From Desulfobacterales bacterium (GTDB lineage: Bacteria; Desulfobacterota; Desulfobacteria; Desulfobacterales; JAQWFD01): DNA of 45,517 bases. Of the stretch, positions 1 through 7,421 are shown piece after piece. Under the pieces are notes generated by a model. The model made no database searches. It saw nothing but the letters and a program-made list of their open reading frames with translations, and was not told the DNA's origin. Location of the stretch: the NCBI GenBank assembly GCA_028704555.1, contig JAQWFD010000031.1:1-45517 (forward strand), in the 5' to 3' direction. The position numbers were made by a program, and so were the translations under genes. The stretch's first letter is position 1. Each line of letters starts with the position of its first letter.

Positions 1-649
1 CCCCTCTCATATTTAACATCGGCCCTCCGCTGTTTCCGGGCTGGATGGGCACGGTCGTCTGATATGTCATGGGATCATCGCGGAGACCGTTTGCAGAGCT
101 GATAATACCGATTGACAGCTTGGGGGTTTTCCCCATGATATCGATGCGGGGAAACCCGATGGTAAACACGCTGGCTCCCAGTCCGGCCTGCAGGTCAGAT
201 AATGGAAGCGCCGGTGGGAGCTTTCCCCGGTCGTAGACTTCAAGCAGTGCGATGTCATTGACTTCATCCCGCGCCACGGTCCAGGCACGGAATTTTTGTC
301 CAAACGAGTCGACCAGAAGCACATTCGTAGAGTCCGCGATCACGTGGTTGTTCGTGACGACATAGCCGGACTCAATCGGCCATGCGGTTCCCAGTGATGC
401 CCCGATAAACAGATCGGGTGAAACAGATGCGCGGGCAGGGGAATTGGATGCCTCAATCTGGCGCCCCTCCCGGATGTTTTTTAGATAAGAGGTTGCAGAC
501 GGCAACGCTCTGTCATGCGCTAATGGCTGTGATGACAGGATGCTTGATGGCGGTGTTTCTGCAGGAAGAACAGATGGAAATGCAGCGATCAATGTCAGCA
601 GGATCAGAAGACCCGTGAGGCGCAGGCGCGACGTAAGCGTGGTGTTCAT
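1..649 (-). CDS. Trypsin-like (S1C/HtrA-type) serine protease, C-terminus cut by window edge
   Basis: The reading frame runs off the left edge, so only about 216 N-terminal residues are visible. It starts at an ATG (647-649) behind a GGAGGGAG ribosome site. Residues 10-30 are a hydrophobic secretion signal ending near LPA, followed by a polar linker of about 50 residues. The catalytic triad of an S1 protease is intact: His102 in TNNHVI, Asp132 in VNDIALLE, and the serine in QPGNSGGPM near residue 207. The layout fits periplasmic DegP/HtrA-like or single-domain trypsin-like proteases. Whether PDZ domains follow cannot be seen. The family degrades misfolded or specific envelope proteins. The substrate is unknown, and no operon partner is visible. 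Confidence 0.85.
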   Translation of the reverse strand, partial: MNTTLTSRLRLTGLLILLTLIAAFPSVLPAETPPSSILSSQPLAHDRALPSATSYLKNIREGRQIEASNSPARASVSPDLFIGASLGTAWPIESGYVVTNNHVIADSTNVLLVDSFGQKFRAWTVARDEVNDIALLEVYDRGKLPPALPLSDLQAGLGASVFTIGFPRIDIMGKTPKLSIGIISSANGLRDDPMTYQTTVPIQPGNSGGPMLNMRG

Positions 650-1072
650 TAAATATCTCCCTCCATGTATCGAACTGACCGGCGACGGATTTTAAGGACT
701 GCCATCTTAAAAAGCTGTCTCCGGCATAATTAAAACGGCGTATTTTAATATATACGGAATCAAAATGGAAGGTTTAATTGATAGCAGAACGTCTTCGTCA
801 ACGGATGGTGCAGAAGCCGGATTGACCTCTATTCCGCTGTTTTAAATCTGATTTGTGCCGGCGGGGCTGAAGATTCCCAAAGACGCATGTACCGGAGAAA
901 CGGTTTGCCGATGATGGCGTGCGGATTGGAAAAATGGAAATTACCCCGCATGGGAGGGCCGCCATGCGGGGTAATCGAGAGGCAGAGACAAACGCGGGTG
1001 AATCCAGGCTTTGTACAAACAGGTTAATTCTGTATCTGACGGAGGGCATGTCTGAGCAGGTCGGAAGCTGAA
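650..1072. other. Intergenic stretch between two minus-strand genes
   Basis: These 423 bases hold a 14-bp perfect hairpin (940-975), described separately as a terminator. The 83-residue frame at 798-1049 has no family signature or ribosome site and crosses that hairpin, so I do not call it a gene. The left part, near the protease start, is A/T rich around 725-775 and probably carries the protease promoter. I could not pick a clear -35/-10 pair. Confidence 0.5.
930..975 (-). terminator. Probable intrinsic terminator of the lipoprotein gene
   Basis: A perfect 14-bp inverted repeat (940-953 against 962-975, arms ATTACCCCGCATGG and CCATGCGGGGTAAT) has an 8-base loop. Read on the minus strand it is followed by a T-rich stretch (TTTCCATTTTT). 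It lies about 100 bases downstream of the stop codon of the minus-strand gene at 1073-2125. Confidence 0.6.
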
Positions 1073-2125
1073 TTATCTGATGTTCAGACTTTCAATGGTT
1101 TCATACGTTAACGCACCGGTAGCCAGTTGCTTTGTCTGTTGATAGGATTTTATGGCAGCATTGGTCCTGGGTCCGATGACGCCATCAATGGGCCCTGGAT
1201 TATGGCCGGCAGAGAGCAGTGCTTTTTGCAGTTTGGAAACCAGCTGAGGGGTCACATTGGTTTTGCACAGGATTCTTCTCCATTCCATATGCTCATCGTC
1301 AACTTTAACGGTTTTGGAAACTGTCTGATATTCTTCAGGTATGGGAATGCGCTTTACGTCTGCCGGGTTGATTTCCTTCAAGACCTTGACGGTTTTGTAC
1401 TGGGCGGGAATTTCAATTTCTTCCACCCTTGCCGGTTCCTTGAGCACGTGTTTTTGAACGGTTTTGTATGACGCCGGTATCTCAACCAGGCACATGATTT
1501 CGCCAGTTGCGTTATCAACCTTCTCTATGGGACCGCTGCCCTTTTTCCATACCTGATGCGCTTCCTTAGCCAGTATTTTTTCTTCGACAATTTGATATCT
1601 GGCCGGAATTTCCATGAGTTTTTTTGAGGCTTCCTTTACGAGCACTTTTTCTTCGACCCATTCATACTTGGCCGGAATGATTTCTATTTTCTCCGAGCTT
1701 TCGTTTTTGAGAACTTTTTCCATTACCGTTTTGTATTTAGCCGGAATAAATACTTTTGCATAGCATTCACCTGCTTTTGCTTCTGTCGGGAATAAACTGC
1801 ATGCTTCAGCCATTTTGCTTTTTTGAGCCATTTCAAATTGTTTCTGCTCGAGTTGTACTCGTTGAAGTTCCTTTTCAAAGGTCTGCTTTTCAGCTCTGAG
1901 TTCTGCATTGGCTTTCTCTGATCTGACCAGTTCGGATTCATTCTGTCTGACAGCTGCTTTCAGTTCGCTGGCGGTGCTTTTAATGGCTTTGAGTTCCTGG
2001 TCCTTCTGTGAGATCTGGCCTTCAAGCTGGCTGAGCCTTGCGCTCTGTGTGGTGCCGCATCCTAAGGCAGTCATCATCATGCATGACAGACCGAAAATGA
2101 GTACATAATTGATTTTTGTTTTCAT
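1073..2125 (-). CDS. Lipoprotein with coiled coil, six IPA-x-Y repeats and a peptidoglycan-binding domain
   Basis: The 350-residue product starts with a lipoprotein signal (hydrophobic stretch, lipobox ALGC, Cys23). Residues about 30-105 are a charged, Gln/Glu/Lys-rich coiled coil resembling Lpp- or OmpA-associated helices. Next come six imperfect repeats of roughly 25-40 residues, each opening with IPA(K/R/S/Q)Y or IPEEY followed by a (T/W/I)V-x(2-4)-V pattern, spanning about 125-285. The last 60 residues, from VTPQLVSKLQ onward with GPIDGVIGPRTNAAIKSYQ, match a PG_binding_1 domain. The likely role is an outer-membrane lipoprotein that spans the periplasm and grips peptidoglycan. This is inferred from architecture. 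The ribosome site AAAGGAGA precedes the ATG. The function of the repeats is unknown to me. Confidence 0.85.
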   Translation of the reverse strand: MKTKINYVLIFGLSCMMMTALGCGTTQSARLSQLEGQISQKDQELKAIKSTASELKAAVRQNESELVRSEKANAELRAEKQTFEKELQRVQLEQKQFEMAQKSKMAEACSLFPTEAKAGECYAKVFIPAKYKTVMEKVLKNESSEKIEIIPAKYEWVEEKVLVKEASKKLMEIPARYQIVEEKILAKEAHQVWKKGSGPIEKVDNATGEIMCLVEIPASYKTVQKHVLKEPARVEEIEIPAQYKTVKVLKEINPADVKRIPIPEEYQTVSKTVKVDDEHMEWRRILCKTNVTPQLVSKLQKALLSAGHNPGPIDGVIGPRTNAAIKSYQQTKQLATGALTYETIESLNIR

Positions 2126-2978
2126 CGTTTATCTCCTTTCGGGTATGGGTTGCTTTCTAAAGGGTTATTCAGCCGTGAAGTCATAAGTCTATCTTGTTTG
2201 CTGCCGGTCGTTTGCCAGTATGGATTTGCGTGATTGAATATTTCGCGGTTTATCCGGAAAAATCGCCGGTCAGGAATCATTTGTCCGGCTTTTGCCGGCT
2301 ACAGGACCGAAAGCCCGGGTCGATAACCCTGAAGGCCCTTCGTTGAGGGCGGTCTGTTAATGGCGTTTATCGGTTTTCAGAATGATCTTACGTCTAAAAA
2401 TCCATTTTTTTAATCCAGATATCGGCAATGACGAAATGCAATATGATGTATCCGAATCTTTGCGGCTTTCTCAATTATTGACTGGGCGCTGTGTTAACAT
2501 TCGTATGGTGAGAGATACTGTTTAAAAGAAAGGAAAGGTGATTGTTCATACAGTGTAAGCGTATAAATCCGATGCGCTGATAATGCTGTTATCAATTATC
2601 ATAATAGCAAGTGCGTTTTTGTGTCAAGTTGAAAACAGTAAGCTCAGGGTGGCAATGATTGAATACCGGTATTAAAGACGGGGGCATTTGTCATCGAATG
2701 AATGAAGAAAGTCCCTGAACAAAAGCAGCCCTTTTTTTCATGTGCGTCAGGCGAAAATCTTAATTCTCAAAATACTGAAAGTTGATGGCTATGTAAAAAG
2801 TCATATTCAGCCCTTATTTGTCGTTTTACTAAAAAGAGAAGTCCAGTTATTTCAATATGCTCTGGATTCCCTCCGCGCGGGAATGACGGGCGTGGGCAGT
2901 TTTTACGAGTTCATCAAAGTTGTGCGGTAAAATTTTCGCCTGCCGGGCTCCGGAAAAATAAGGGGTTTCATTCAGTCA
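2126..2978. other. Long intergenic region with hairpin cluster and a composite repeat
   Basis: These 853 bases contain no convincing gene. Positions 2283-2350 hold three neighbouring hairpins: GTCC/GGAC at 2283-2307, GGGT/ACCC at 2317-2329, and GCCCT/AGGGC at 2335-2350. They could be a structured leader of the minus-strand lipoprotein gene or a small RNA, but I could not match them to a known riboswitch. Positions 2748-2942 are a terminal-inverted-repeat element, listed separately. The 62-residue frame at 2742-2930 lies entirely in that repeat. Confidence 0.5.
2748..2942. repeat. Palindromic composite repeat (MITE-like)
   Basis: The ends are inverted copies: CAGGCGAAAATCTTA at 2748-2762 and TAAAATTTTCGCCTG at 2928-2942, one mismatch in 15. 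Inside is a second, looser inverted pair built on AAGTTGATGG...GTAAAAAG (about 2779-2801) and TTTTTACGAGTTCATCAA (2900-2917). In the middle is a small ATTCCC/GGGAAT hairpin (about 2866-2884). A shortened relative lies at 22050-22122 and lacks the interior. No transposase is encoded. Confidence 0.6.
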
Positions 2979-5252
2979 CTAATTCTTTTTGAATATGTCG
3001 GCAAACGGATTGTTAAACGGGGAATGGCCTCCATTTTTTTCGCTCCCGCTTCCGTGCTTATCGGATTTCTTTTTTGGGGGAGAGGACACGGGCTTGGCCT
3101 TCGCCGGTTTTTTTTGCTCCGGGGTGGTTTTCATGGAAAGCGAAATCCGGTTTCTTTCCAGATCGACCTCCAATACGGTGACAGTGACTTTTTGATTCAC
3201 TTTGACAATATCGGCAGGATTTTTGACAAATCTGTCTGAGAGCTGGCTGATATGGACCAGACCATCCTGGTGAACGCCGATATCCACGAAGGCACCGAAA
3301 GCGGTAACATTGGTTATGATCCCGGGAAGCTGCATGTCCGGGGTCAGATCTTTGATTTCGTTGATTTCGCTTTTAAATGCAACGGACTCAAACGTGTCTC
3401 TGGGGTCGCGGCCGGGTTTTGCCAGCTCTGCGAGTATATCCCTGAGCGTCGGGATGCCGATGGCCTCGGTGACATACCGGCTGATATCAAGGCGGTTTCT
3501 CAGCGATGGGGTTTGAATGAGTTGCTTTACCGTACAGGCAAGATCCGTTGCCATGGTGTATACCACGGGGTAACTTTCCGGATGGACGGCGCTGCCATCC
3601 AGAGGATTTTCACCATCGAGTATTCTTAAAAAACCGGCACATTGTTCAAAAGCCTTCGGGCCCAGCCTGGGGACCTTTTTTAATTGTTCCCGGTTTAGAA
3701 ACGGACCGTTTTCATTTCGGTAGGTTACGATATTTCTGGCAAGCTGCGTACCCAGACCGGATACATAGGTCAGCAGCTGAACGCTGGCCCTGTTGACGTC
3801 GACCCCGACCCCATTGACACAGCTGATGACCACGTCATCGAGTGCCTGCTTTAATGCGCTCTGGTCGACATCGTGCTGGTACTGACCCACGCCAATGGAT
3901 TTGGCATCGATTTTGACCAGTTCGGACAGCGGGTCCATCAGCCGTCTTCCAATCGAGACGGCTCCCCGGATCGTCAGATCAAGGTCCGGGAATTCCTCCC
4001 GGGCGGTCTCGGATGCCGAATATATTGAAGCGCCGCTTTCATTGACCATCACAATCTGAATATCTTCAATAAACGGAAGGGATTTGATGAATGCCTCGGT
4101 TTCCCTGCCGGCGGTTCCGTTGCCAACGGCAATCGCCTCAATCTGATATGTGCTGCACAGTTTCTTGATTTTTTCAGCCGCCTCCCGGCTTTGTTTTTCC
4201 GACATATGAAGATAAAACGTGTCATAGTGAAGGAGTTTTCCCTGCGGGTCAAGGCACACGGCTTTGCAACCTGTTCGGAAACCGGGATCGATTCCCATAA
4301 CCCGTCTGGGTCCCAATGGAGGCGACAACAGGAGCTGACGGAGATTTTCGGCAAATATGTCAATGGCTTCTGCATCTGCTCTTTCTTTTGTGGCGACTCT
4401 GATTTCGGTTTCCATGGATCTGGAAAGAAGCCTCTTATAACTGTCTCTGACGGCGAGTCTTACCTGGCTTGCGTCTTTCCCGTCTCCCGTGACAAACAGG
4501 TCATCGAGTAAGCTGACGGCAACTTCTTCCGGCGGAGCAATGCCGAGATTGAGGATATCCTCATTTTCTCCTCTTCGCATCGCCAGTATACGGTGGGAGG
4601 GAGCCGTAGTTACCGGTTCCTGCCAGTCAAAATAATCTTTGTATTTTGTCCCGCTGGTTTCCATTCCGTCTATGACCCGGCTGTGAAACGTGCCTTTTGT
4701 TGCAAACAGGAGCCGTAGTTTTGCGCGGGCTTCGGAATGTTCATTGATGATTTCGGATATGATATCCCGTGCGCCTGAAAGTGCATCATCAACCGAGCCG
4801 ACCCCTTTTTCCGGATCGATAAAGGCAGATGCCTGTTCGGCAGGATCTATCCCGGTCTGTTTAATAATAAGCAGTGCAAGTGGTTCAAGCCCCTTTTCCC
4901 TGGCGATGGTGGCCCTTGTCCTTCGCTTGGGTTTATAGGGCAGGTAAATATCTTCCAGCTCTGAAATCGTCAGGGCGCCGCTTACCTTTTCATTGAGTTC
5001 ATCGGTCAGGTGGCCGTGCTGCTGAAGAGATTTTAATACGGCCTCTTTTCGGGCCTCCAGTTCAAAAAGCTGCTTGATGCGGTCCCGGATTGCGGTAATG
5101 GCCACTTCATCCAGACTGCCGGTGGCTTCTTTCCGGTATCGTGCGATAAAAGGAACGGTTGCATCCTGATCCAGGAGTTGTGCAACGGCTGCTACCTGAG
5201 ATTCAGATAAATTCAGTTCGGATGATATTTTGGAGATGTGTGATGTGCTCAT
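2979..5252 (-). CDS. tex: Tex family RNA-binding transcription accessory protein
   Basis: At 757 residues this is a full-length Tex/YhgF protein. The order is the usual one: N-terminal helical domain (VPFIARYRKEATGSLDE near 33-49), a YqgF/RuvX-like RNase H fold (VMGIDPGFRTGCKA, then VGNGTAGRETEAF), helix-hairpin-helix modules (DVNRASVQLLTYVSGLG; GPFLNREQLKKVPRLGPKAF), and a C-terminal S1 RNA-binding domain (GIITNVTAFGAFVDIGVHQD). A basic Lys/Ser tail follows. Tex binds structured nucleic acid and influences transcription and stress tolerance in other bacteria. Its exact role is unsettled. The gene stands alone on the minus strand, and the ribosome site is weak. Confidence 0.95.
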   Translation of the reverse strand: MSTSHISKISSELNLSESQVAAVAQLLDQDATVPFIARYRKEATGSLDEVAITAIRDRIKQLFELEARKEAVLKSLQQHGHLTDELNEKVSGALTISELEDIYLPYKPKRRTRATIAREKGLEPLALLIIKQTGIDPAEQASAFIDPEKGVGSVDDALSGARDIISEIINEHSEARAKLRLLFATKGTFHSRVIDGMETSGTKYKDYFDWQEPVTTAPSHRILAMRRGENEDILNLGIAPPEEVAVSLLDDLFVTGDGKDASQVRLAVRDSYKRLLSRSMETEIRVATKERADAEAIDIFAENLRQLLLSPPLGPRRVMGIDPGFRTGCKAVCLDPQGKLLHYDTFYLHMSEKQSREAAEKIKKLCSTYQIEAIAVGNGTAGRETEAFIKSLPFIEDIQIVMVNESGASIYSASETAREEFPDLDLTIRGAVSIGRRLMDPLSELVKIDAKSIGVGQYQHDVDQSALKQALDDVVISCVNGVGVDVNRASVQLLTYVSGLGTQLARNIVTYRNENGPFLNREQLKKVPRLGPKAFEQCAGFLRILDGENPLDGSAVHPESYPVVYTMATDLACTVKQLIQTPSLRNRLDISRYVTEAIGIPTLRDILAELAKPGRDPRDTFESVAFKSEINEIKDLTPDMQLPGIITNVTAFGAFVDIGVHQDGLVHISQLSDRFVKNPADIVKVNQKVTVTVLEVDLERNRISLSMKTTPEQKKPAKAKPVSSPPKKKSDKHGSGSEKNGGHSPFNNPFADIFKKN

Positions 5253-5472
5253 GATAGTCCGTTACGAAAGATTATGTGGTTTGGTTGAAAAAATATATTT
5301 CATGAGGCATGGCGCCTGATCCGGAACAAAATGCCCATATAGATGCTTGATGCTTTAATGTCAAGGGAAAGATGACCGGCCTGCGGCGGATATGAATGGA
5401 AGCGGGCCTCCGCCATTGCGTTGAGACCGACTGTAAAAGAACTGAACGAGGCAACGGATTTGTTTGAAATAA

Positions 5473-5728
5473 AGGGTTTGATCAATAACTGCGGTCATAA
5501 TGTCACGAGGTCCGTCCCGCCCATTGCCGGCTTCTCCAGCACGATCCGGGGATGCCGGGCCCATGAAGCTAAAGCGCAAAAACTCGGCACGCCTCAAACC
5601 GTTTGCGCTTCTTAACGCTTCATGGCCCCGACATCTTTTCCCCGGATCGTGCCATGTCGTACGCCGGCAACGGGCGGAACTCAGAGCCTGCGAACGGTAA
5701 AATATGGCCGCAGTTATGATCAAGCCCG
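5473..5728. mobile_element. 256-bp palindromic non-autonomous element, copy 1
   Basis: The ends are inverted versions of GGGCTTGATCATAACTGCGGCCAT: left arm from 5474 with a few changes, right arm ending 5727. The inner parts also pair, giving a near-complete hairpin. The bases AAATAA occur on both sides (5467-5472 and 5729-5734), consistent with a 6-bp target duplication. Related copies lie at 28981-29098, 37628-37736 and 43184-43349. No reading frame in it resembles a transposase. The rest of the 5253-5855 gap holds nothing I recognise apart from the promoter area of the next gene. Confidence 0.7.
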
Positions 5729-5855
5729 AAATAAAAAAAATATCTGGTGATATTTTTGAATGTGGTTTAGTACGGGGTTGACCGGTACAGGCTTCTTTGT
5801 TAAAGGATACGGTAAAATGAATTTAATTTTTACTAAAAAACAGAGGAATCAATTA

Positions 5856-6572
5856 ATGATTCGATCCTCAGCACGTAAGCCGCTGCTATACAGTCTGGTT
5901 ATTTCGGCCGTTGCCCTTGTGATGTGTTATGGCTGCGGTACAGGTTCCCGGGAAGTGCCGCTTGACCGGATAACGTCCTCGCTTCGGGATGCACCGGTCT
6001 GGTCTGTGCTTCTGGAGGATATGAAAGAGGAAGGGAATTTTATAAAAAAGTATTATCACCGGTATCGAATTGTCCGGGAAGATAACGTGTCGACAACCGA
6101 ATGGCTTGAAGTCCCCGAGAATTATTACCGGCAATATGAAAAATTTCTCGGAATGAGTCTCGTATCCAAAACAGATGGTAAGGAAAGCGCATCTGTTGCC
6201 CCGCCGGGATATTCCTTTGTGGGGGATGCCCGATACGGGCAATGGGCTCAGGACAGCAGGGGCAATTCATTCTGGGAATTTTACGGAAAGTACGCTTTGT
6301 TTAAAAGTTTGTTAGGCGGTTGGTATCGGCCGGTGTATCAGAGGGACTATGATGACTATCAGCGATCCAAATCCCGCGGAGCGCCATATTTTGGCCGGAA
6401 TAACGAGTACGGTACATCCGGAACGGTTGCAAAAAGCGCAAAACCGGATTTTTTTAAGCGGCGGATGGCCATTCAGCAGTCAAAACAGTCGTCTTTTTCA
6501 AATAAAGTTTCCAAACGAATCGGTCGGACCCGGACAAGTTATCGTTCCCGGGCCGGCGGCCTGGGGAAATAG
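5856..6572 (+). CDS. Uncharacterised lipoprotein, first gene of DUF350/aminopropyltransferase cluster
   Basis: The frame is open from 5760, but the ATG at 5856 is preferred. It has AGAGGA eight bases upstream and gives a tidy lipoprotein signal (basic start, hydrophobic core, MCYGC with Cys near residue 26). An ATG at 5817 with AAAGGA is the alternative. The 238-residue product is rich in Tyr, Arg, Gly and Ser. Its middle holds WEFYGKYALFKSLLGGWY and its C-terminus is basic and Ser/Arg rich. I do not recognise a family. It ends three bases before the DUF350 gene, so the two are almost certainly co-transcribed. A job in the envelope together with the two membrane proteins downstream is inferred from order only. 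Confidence 0.8.
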   Translation: MIRSSARKPLLYSLVISAVALVMCYGCGTGSREVPLDRITSSLRDAPVWSVLLEDMKEEGNFIKKYYHRYRIVREDNVSTTEWLEVPENYYRQYEKFLGMSLVSKTDGKESASVAPPGYSFVGDARYGQWAQDSRGNSFWEFYGKYALFKSLLGGWYRPVYQRDYDDYQRSKSRGAPYFGRNNEYGTSGTVAKSAKPDFFKRRMAIQQSKQSSFSNKVSKRIGRTRTSYRSRAGGLGK

Positions 6573-6575
6573 CAT

Positions 6576-7421
6576 ATGAATCTGGATCAATTTATCACAG
6601 CCATCGTACTGATCGGGATATTCTATCTGATTTTTTTTATCGGTAAAATTGTGTACGGGTGGATACATTGGGACTATGACCTGACAGAAGAACTGGTGCA
6701 AAAAGATAATCCGGCTGTTGCCCTCAGCGTGGGAGGGTATTATCTCGGGCTGGTGATCGCCGTTGGCGGTATTTTAGTGGGGCCTGATCAGACAATCGTG
6801 GATGAGCTGATCGATTTGTGTGTTTACGGACTGATGAGTATCCTCCTCCTGAATGTTTCCTGGTTTCTCTGTGACAAATTCATTTTATACCGGTTCAAGA
6901 TGAACGATGAACTGATCCGGGATCAGAACCCCGGAACCGGCGTGGTTTCCTTCGGGGTCAGCGTCGCGTCCGGTCTGGTCATTTATGGATCGGTATCCGG
7001 GGAAGGCGGTAATATATGGACGTCGATTGCCTTCTGGGCGATCGGCCAGGTCATGCTGATAGCAGCGGGACTCGTCTATAACCGGATGATTCCCTATGAT
7101 CTTCACGAACAGATCGAAAAAGACAACGTGGCGGCCGGTGTGAGTTTTGCCGGGGCGCTGATTGCGATGGGTGTCATTGTAGGGCTTGCGGCAGAGGGAG
7201 ATTTTGAATCCTGGTCCGCGGATTTATCCGGCTTTATTCTGGTATCCCTTTCAGGCCTTGTTTTATTGCCCGTCATTCGATTTCTGACAGATAAAATCCT
7301 GATTCCCACGGTGAGCCTTTCGGATGAAATTGCCAGGCAGGAAAAGCCGAATGTGGGAGCAGCGTATATAGAGGCGATTTCCTACATTGCAGCATCCTTT
7401 ATTATCTACTGGTGTGTATAA
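6576..7421 (+). CDS. Inner-membrane protein with two DUF350 domains
   Basis: The 281-residue protein has about eight hydrophobic segments arranged as two similar halves. Each half carries the DUF350 (YjfL family) pattern of a charged E(L)-x-(Q/R)-x-(D/E)-N-x-(A/G) motif followed by a glycine-rich membrane helix: LVQKDNPAVALSVGG near 41, IRDQNPGTGVVSFGV near 112, IEKDNVAAGVSFAG near 183, and IARQEKPNVGAAY near 252. GGGGAA precedes the ATG. The family is often found beside spermidine-synthase-like or glutathionylspermidine-synthase-like genes, and here the next gene overlaps it. The biochemical role is unknown. Confidence 0.85.
   Translation: MNLDQFITAIVLIGIFYLIFFIGKIVYGWIHWDYDLTEELVQKDNPAVALSVGGYYLGLVIAVGGILVGPDQTIVDELIDLCVYGLMSILLLNVSWFLCDKFILYRFKMNDELIRDQNPGTGVVSFGVSVASGLVIYGSVSGEGGNIWTSIAFWAIGQVMLIAAGLVYNRMIPYDLHEQIEKDNVAAGVSFAGALIAMGVIVGLAAEGDFESWSADLSGFILVSLSGLVLLPVIRFLTDKILIPTVSLSDEIARQEKPNVGAAYIEAISYIAASFIIYWCV

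Noticed and set aside
798..1049. 83-residue minus-strand frame
   Set aside because: It crosses the terminator hairpin at 940-975, has no ribosome site and a composition unlike the neighbouring proteins.
2742..2930. 62-residue plus-strand frame
   Set aside because: It lies wholly within the inverted-repeat element 2748-2942 and is a chance frame in repeat DNA.
5361..5723. 120-residue minus-strand frame and overlapping plus frames
   Set aside because: They translate the palindromic element at 5473-5728. No transposase motif such as DDE or HUH is present.
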